The position numbers were made by a program, and so were the translations under genes. This document shows, one piece after another, positions 5,938-8,960 of a DNA stretch of 8,960 nt. The notes under the pieces were generated by a model that worked only from the letters and a program-made list of their open reading frames with translations, was not told where the DNA came from and searched no databases. The stretch is from positions 1 to 8,960 of the forward strand of contig JBMNTN010000069.1 of the NCBI GenBank assembly GCA_050945755.1. The letters run 5' to 3'. Numbering within the stretch: the stretch's first letter is position 1; every line of letters begins with the position of its first letter. The stretch comes from JAQVXR01 sp050945755. Lineage in GTDB: Bacteria > Bacillota > Dehalobacteriia > Dehalobacteriales > Dehalobacteriaceae.

Positions 5938-7653
5938 ATGTTGTGCAGTCAAAAATATCGGGCTGTAAATCCGGAGCACGATCCACTGCTTTTGGGTACA
6001 GGGTGGACTCCAGAGGAACTGAATAAACCTCAGGTGCTCTTAGAAAGTGCTTACGGAGACAGCCATCCTGGAAGCGCTCATCTTAATCAATTGGTAGAAA
6101 GTGCCAGGTTGGGTATTTATATGGCAGGGGGTAAACCTGCTGTCTATACCACAACTGATATTTGTGACGGTGTTGCCTGCGGGCACAATGGGATGAATTA
6201 TTCTCTGGCTTCCCGGGATATTATATCGGCCATGGTAGAAATACATACTAAGTCGGTACCATTTGATGCTCTAATTACTTTTTCCTCCTGCGACAAAGCG
6301 GTGCCCGGCCACTTGATGACACTAGCTCGTTTAGGAATTCCCGCACTACATTTTTGTGGCGGTTCTATGATGCCGGGACCGGACTTTATTACTGCGGTTA
6401 AATGTTATGAAACGGGAGACCTGGTCAGGGAAGGTAAAATGACCGAGGAGGAACAGCTTTTTTACCAAGTTAATGCTTGTCCAACTGCCGGTGCATGTCA
6501 GTATATGGGTACTGCAAGTACCATGCAGGTTTTGTCTGAGGCATTAGGATTGTCACTTCCCGGCAATGCGTTGATGCCGGCTTGGTCAAATTATATTAAA
6601 CACTGTGCTGATAGAGCAGGTAAGCAGATATTGGCACTGCTGAAAGATGGGATAACTCCTAAAGATATTTTGACTCCTGAAGCATTTGAGAATGCGATTA
6701 TGGTTCATGCGGCGGTATCTGGTTCTACTAATGCCACCCTACACCTGCCTGCGATTGCAAAACAGGCAGGAATAGAAATTACGGCGGGAGATTTTGATCG
6801 AATTCACCGGAAGATCCCTGTTTTAGTATCCCTACAGACCTCGGGTACTTGGCCTACCCAAATTCTTTGGTTTGCCGGTGGGGTACCGGGAATTATGCTG
6901 GCCATTAAAGAACACCTTCATTTAGATCAATTAACAGTGACGGGTAAAACCATAGGAGAGAATCTCCGGGATTTGGAAGAGTCAGGTTTTTTCGAAAAGA
7001 ATGCTTTATATTTGAAGAACTATGGCATTAAACCGGAAGAAGTTATTAAGCCAATTAATGCACCTTATAAATCGGGAGGTGGTTTGGCAGTTTTGACTGG
7101 GAATCTAGCACCTGAGGGTGCTGTGGTGAAGCATGCTGCAGTGGCACCGGAGATGCACCAGCATGTTGGACCGGCCAGGCCTTTTAATTCGGAAGAAAAG
7201 GCAATTGAAGCTATTATTAACGGCAAAATTATGCCGGGTGATGTTATTGTCATTAAATATGAAGGACCACAGGGTTCGGGAATGCCAGAAATGTTTAAAA
7301 CTACAGAAGTATTGTATAATCGTTCGGAACTGAGAGCGACCACGGCCCTGGTTACTGATGGGCGTTTTTCCGGGGCTACACGAGGACCTGCCATCGGACA
7401 TATTACTCCTGAGGCAGCAGCAGGGGGACCTATTGCTCTAGTTGAAGATGGAGATTTAATTTCTATTGATATTCCTAACAGGGTTTTAGATATTGTTGGT
7501 TGTCATGGGGAAAGAAAAAACCCGCAGGAGATAGACCTAATTTTAAAAGAAAGGGCTAGAAATTGGAAAAATTTAAAAACAGAAAAGGACGGTGTTCTAG
7601 CGTTATTTACTAGGATGGCGGGAGCTACAGCTAAGGGTGCCTCAATGCTATAA
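5938..7653 (+). CDS. IlvD/Edd-family dehydratase, sugar-acid (YjhG/YagF-like) type
   Basis: This 571-residue iron-sulfur/Mg dehydratase family member should remove water from a 2,3-dihydroxy acid to give a 2-keto-3-deoxy acid in the cytoplasm. Visible motifs are GTGWTPEEL (20-28), TDICDG (73-78), SSCDK (116-120, cluster Cys118 and the lysine that is carbamylated in the family), AGACQYMGTASTM (184-196, Cys187), GNLAPEGAVVKHAA (388-401), EGPQGSGMPEM (442-452) and DGRFSG (474-479, catalytic-type Ser478). The first cluster cysteine of IlvD/aldonate dehydratases (in a TPCN motif) is replaced by HPGSAH. Cys76 in DICDG, shared with YjhG-type xylonate dehydratases, may substitute. That and the GxGWxPEEL start argue against a housekeeping ilvD. 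ATG 5938 follows GGAGG (5926-5930) by 7 nt; an in-frame extension to 5893 crosses the dyad and lacks a ribosome site. It lies 101 nt after mttB on the same strand. Confidence 0.88.
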   Translation: MLCSQKYRAVNPEHDPLLLGTGWTPEELNKPQVLLESAYGDSHPGSAHLNQLVESARLGIYMAGGKPAVYTTTDICDGVACGHNGMNYSLASRDIISAMVEIHTKSVPFDALITFSSCDKAVPGHLMTLARLGIPALHFCGGSMMPGPDFITAVKCYETGDLVREGKMTEEEQLFYQVNACPTAGACQYMGTASTMQVLSEALGLSLPGNALMPAWSNYIKHCADRAGKQILALLKDGITPKDILTPEAFENAIMVHAAVSGSTNATLHLPAIAKQAGIEITAGDFDRIHRKIPVLVSLQTSGTWPTQILWFAGGVPGIMLAIKEHLHLDQLTVTGKTIGENLRDLEESGFFEKNALYLKNYGIKPEEVIKPINAPYKSGGGLAVLTGNLAPEGAVVKHAAVAPEMHQHVGPARPFNSEEKAIEAIINGKIMPGDVIVIKYEGPQGSGMPEMFKTTEVLYNRSELRATTALVTDGRFSGATRGPAIGHITPEAAAGGPIALVEDGDLISIDIPNRVLDIVGCHGERKNPQEIDLILKERARNWKNLKTEKDGVLALFTRMAGATAKGASML

Positions 7654-7802
7654 AAGAATAAACGGTAAGCTGTTTTTAGCTAGTATTAAGAAATGGCAAA
7701 AGGTTACGTAAAAACTGAGAGGTTCTGACGATAAACCAAAATTTCTACTAAGTTATACTACCATGCTTTTCTATTAAGTATTGGGATAGTGAAAATTTTA
7801 TT
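7654..7802. other. Intergenic spacer after the dehydratase
   Basis: AT-rich sequence between the dehydratase stop and the strong terminator. A short AGCT-based fold near 7668-7682 is too weak to call. No gene or other signal is seen. Confidence 0.4.
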
Positions 7803-7847
7803 ATATTGTCCTTTTCTACTTTATTGAAAGGGACAATATGTTTTTTT
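7803..7847 (+). terminator. Strong intrinsic terminator
   Basis: Arms 7803-7816 and 7826-7839 pair over 14 bp with one G-T wobble and a 9-nt loop, followed by G and seven T residues (7841-7847). It lies 150 nt after the dehydratase stop on the same strand. It closes the methyltransferase/dehydratase unit and insulates the region before the rRNA promoters. Confidence 0.88.
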
Positions 7848-8030
7848 ATTATGGAGAAAGCGAGGATAAGCCTCGGCAAGATATATATGATACTTTAAAG
7901 TAATTGCTAAGAAAAGACCATGCTGAAAATAATCATCATTCCGGTGAAAAGAATTACCTGAATACTGCGAGTTAATTATTCGGACATTTTTAGTAAATAT
8001 GGTAAGTAGCAGTGGTTTATATTTACACAT
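7848..8030. other. Intergenic DNA, no gene supported
   Basis: AT-rich DNA between the terminator and the IS200-type relic. A small perfect hairpin, CGAGG-ATAAG-CCTCG, lies at 7861-7875. A forward frame from 7838 reads 21 codons to a TAA and then 26 more codons to a second stop. It is not recognisable and may be gene debris or chance. Confidence 0.35.
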
Positions 8031-8144
8031 CGAAAACCACCTGCTTTGCAGGTGGTTCTAAAAAGCTTTAGCTATGAACGGAAAAAAACTACCCCCATTT
8101 GATAAAATAGGTTTTGGCAACCTCACAAGTAAAAAGGAGGTAGG

Positions 8145-8219
8145 TGCAGAAAGCAACTGCAAGAGGATATTGCATAAGATGAGATGACCCTAAAGGAATA
8201 TTTAACCCTTTATGGGTGA
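8145..8219 (+). pseudogene. tnpA: Remnant of IS200-type transposase TnpA (C-terminus)
   Basis: The frame reads RKQLQEDIA, a TAA stop at 8175-8177, then DEMTLKEYLTLYG and a final TGA (8217-8219). This matches the usual IS200 TnpA tail, which has a helix with QExDIA, then a (S/T)xKEY segment, and ends in a short PF-G-type terminus. Only about 25 codons remain, with one internal stop. The HUH motif and the catalytic tyrosine domain are absent. The fragment begins directly after the leader's ribosome site, marking the internal deletion junction near 8141-8147. Confidence 0.6.
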
Positions 8220-8258
8220 ACAGGTAGAAAACCACCCGCTCAGTGTGTGGTTGGTTTT

Positions 8259-8352
8259 AGCCCTATAAGGGCATGGTACCAGTCAGAGGCTAAAAGCCTC
8301 GCTGAAAGTTCCGCCAACTGCACGCTGTCTCAAGCTACCCCTAAAAGGGGTA
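8259..8352 (+). ncRNA. Cluster of perfect hairpins, possible structured RNA
   Basis: Four stems follow closely: GCCCT-ATA-AGGGC (8260-8272), GAGGC-TAAAA-GCCTC (8286-8300), AGTT-CCGCC-AACT (8307-8319) and ACCCCT-AAA-AGGGGT (8337-8351). The block is more GC-rich than its surroundings. It may be the long right end of the IS200-type relic or a separate small RNA; no known riboswitch or tRNA pattern fits. The linkers (for example GGTACCAGTCA, GCACGCTGTCTCAAGC) look constrained, but this is by eye only. Confidence 0.35.
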
Positions 8353-8371
8353 ATTCATTAGGAGATAAGTT

Positions 8372-8607
8372 GCATAAAAAACATTTTTTGCGAAAAACTA
8401 AAAAACGAGTTTATTAAATATACACGAGTACAAAAAAGCGAGTTAAAAATGGAATGTATGTCTCGGAGGAATTATTTTTCCTTGAATAATTTTTGACGAT
8501 TTTTAAATACTTATCTTTGGAATATATTTTAATAAGAGATTCGGCATTCAGGGATCAAAGAAAAAAACGTAATAAATTGGGCAATTAATAAACGTCGAAA
8601 AATGGTA
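8372..8607. other. AT-rich region upstream of the rRNA promoters
   Basis: No gene is supported. An AT-rich fold GCAT-AAAAAA-CA-TTTTTT-GC lies at about 8372-8391. A 7-bp AT hairpin, AATTATT/AATAATT (8470-8476 and 8485-8491), is followed by T residues. The A/T tracts just upstream of 8608 could act as UP-element DNA for the first rRNA promoter. Confidence 0.4.
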
Positions 8608-8636
8608 TTGACAAGGCACCTTAGGTTTGTTAAGAT
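8608..8636 (+). promoter_or_regulatory. rRNA operon promoter P1
   Basis: TTGACA (8608-8613), a 17-nt spacer and TAAGAT (8631-8636). This is the first of four tandem promoters with identical geometry that read toward the 16S rRNA gene expected past the window end. Confidence 0.8.
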
Positions 8637-8685
8637 ACTCAGGCACCCGGGAAACGGGTGGGTGAAACTGCCAGAAAAAAGGCGG

Positions 8686-8714
8686 TTGACAGAGTAAGGA
8701 AGGTTTGTTAAGAT
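8686..8714 (+). promoter_or_regulatory. rRNA operon promoter P2
   Basis: TTGACA (8686-8691), a 17-nt spacer and TAAGAT (8709-8714), 78 nt after P1. The GGTTTGTTAAGATACTCAGG stretch is identical to P1, so the two are copies of one repeat. The first T of the -35 is also the last base of a hairpin arm (8681-8686). Confidence 0.8.
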
Positions 8715-8762
8715 ACTCAGGCACCCGGGAATGGGTGGTAGAAACTGTCAGAAAAAAGGCAG

Positions 8763-8791
8763 TTGACAGAGTAAAAAGGATTTGGTAATAT
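8763..8791 (+). promoter_or_regulatory. rRNA operon promoter P3
   Basis: TTGACA (8763-8768), a 17-nt spacer and TAATAT (8786-8791), 77 nt after P2. It shares TTGACAGAGTAA with P2 but has diverged in the -10 region, which is slightly nearer the TATAAT consensus. Confidence 0.8.
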
Positions 8792-8836
8792 AAACAGGCG
8801 TCCGGAAGGGTGCAAAAAAAGGAAACAAGAAAACGG

Positions 8837-8865
8837 TTGACAAACCAAGAAAGGTTTGATAAAGT
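8837..8865 (+). promoter_or_regulatory. rRNA operon promoter P4 (nearest to 16S)
   Basis: TTGACA (8837-8842), a 17-nt spacer and TAAAGT (8860-8865), 74 nt after P3. It leads directly into the boxA-like leader. The spacer keeps the AAGGTTTG of P1 and P2. Confidence 0.78.
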
Positions 8866-8874
8866 AACCGAGCT

Positions 8875-8897
8875 GGTCTTTGAGAACTGAACAGTGA
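8875..8897 (+). promoter_or_regulatory. boxA-like antitermination leader of the rRNA operon
   Basis: GGTCTTTGAGAACTGAACAGTG follows P4 by about 10 nt. It closely resembles the CTTTGAAAACTGAACA leader found before 16S rRNA genes in many Firmicutes, which contains the NusB/NusE-binding boxA. It is the main reason for calling the promoter array ribosomal. Confidence 0.75.
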
Positions 8898-8913
8898 AAA
8901 GCCTGATGTTGAA

Positions 8914-8948
8914 CAAGAAGCAAGAAGCAAGAGGCAAGAAGCAAGACT
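8914..8948 (+). repeat. Heptamer tandem repeat (CAAGAAG)n in the rRNA leader
   Basis: Units are CAAGAAG (8914-8920), CAAGAAG (8921-8927), CAAGAGG (8928-8934), CAAGAAG (8935-8941) and the partial CAAGACT (8942-8948). TTGAA before the array (8909-8913) can pair with TTCAA after it (8948-8952), so the repeats would sit in a loop. Copy number may vary between operons or strains. The 16S gene itself is not inside the window. Confidence 0.8.
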
Positions 8949-8960
8949 TCAAGCCTGGCT

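Larger units (their letters stand above)
8031..8356 (+). mobile_element. Internally deleted IS200/IS605-type element (MITE-like relic)
   Basis: The left end has a perfect hairpin, AACCACCTGC-TTT-GCAGGTGGTT (8035-8057). A matching right hairpin with the same ACCACC start and a 3-nt loop lies at 8231-8251 (ACCACCCGC-TCA-GTGTGTGGT). Subterminal palindromes of this sort are the recognition sites of Y1 transposases. Between them is an apparent tnpA leader with AAAAAGGAGG (8131-8140), joined directly to a remnant of the TnpA C-terminus. Nearly the whole transposase is missing, so the element cannot move itself. IS200-type elements make no target duplication, so the outer ends are not exact; the right end could be near 8260 if the following hairpin cluster is separate. 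Confidence 0.65.
8608..8836 (+). repeat. Three tandem ~77-bp promoter/hairpin repeat units
   Basis: Units of 78, 77 and 74 nt start at 8608, 8686 and 8763. Each holds a promoter followed by a hairpin: CACCCG/CGGGTG (8644-8660), CACCC/GGGTG (8722-8737) and GCGTCC/GGGTGC (8798-8813). The first two also end in a second stem with an AGAAAAAA loop: ACTGCC/GGCGGT (8667-8686) and ACTGTC/GGCAGT (8744-8763). Base changes in the stems preserve pairing. P4 begins a fourth, incomplete copy. Confidence 0.8.

Noticed and set aside
7838..7981. Short frame reading YYGESEDKPRQDIYD and continuing past a TAA
   Set aside because: It overlaps the terminator, has an internal stop and no ribosome site, and I recognise no family.
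8608..8836. CRISPR-like array
   Set aside because: Units are about 77 nt, nearly identical throughout, and contain promoters, with no short repeat/unique spacer pattern.
8548..8952. Minus-strand open frames of up to 134 residues at the right edge
   Set aside because: They cover the repeated rRNA promoter region; the internal amino-acid repeats simply reflect the promoter repeats and the heptamer array.

Overview
The window reads as chromosomal DNA of a low- to mid-GC Firmicute, most likely an anaerobic, metabolically versatile Clostridia member of the Peptococcaceae/Desulfitobacteriaceae type. This is inference from strong GGAGG-type ribosome sites, a non-pyrrolysine MttB-family methyltransferase, a TRAP carboxylate transporter behind a sigma-54 promoter, an IS200-type relic, and a Firmicutes-style rRNA leader (CTTTGAGAACTGAACA) at the right edge. 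No genus can be named from the sequence alone.

Layout: (1) 1-243, an AT-rich open frame of doubtful status. (2) 244-690, a long regulatory region with a textbook sigma-54 -24/-12 element at 431-446 and a leader of about 230 nt. (3) 691-3620, a complete TRAP operon: periplasmic-type lipoprotein DctP, a 16-bp intercistronic hairpin, small membrane protein DctQ, large permease DctM, then a hairpin. (4) About 3716-4278, a pseudogene of a UroD-like (uroporphyrinogen decarboxylase superfamily) corrinoid-methyltransferase-type protein, lacking its 5' part and broken by several frameshifts, stops and a deletion. (5) 4406-5836, an intact MttB-family methyltransferase without pyrrolysine. (6) 5938-7653, an IlvD/Edd-family dehydratase of the sugar-acid (YjhG/YagF-like) kind, preceded by a perfect 9-bp dyad. 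(7) A strong intrinsic terminator at 7803-7847. (8) About 8031-8356, a decayed, internally deleted IS200-type element followed by a cluster of perfect hairpins. (9) 8608-8960, four tandem -35/-10 promoters, each with an exact 17-bp spacer, repeated about every 77 bp, then a boxA-like leader and a heptamer repeat. This is the control region of an rRNA operon whose 16S gene should start just beyond the window.

How the genes may work together (inference): TRAP import of an organic acid, removal of a methyl group to a corrinoid protein by the MttB homolog (formerly with a UroD-like partner), and dehydration of a hydroxylated acid by the IlvD/Edd enzyme would make a small catabolic island for a methylated, hydroxylated carboxylate. 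No corrinoid protein, RamA-type activase or sigma-54 activator gene lies in the window, and the UroD-like gene is dead. The pathway is therefore either partly decayed or completed by genes elsewhere.
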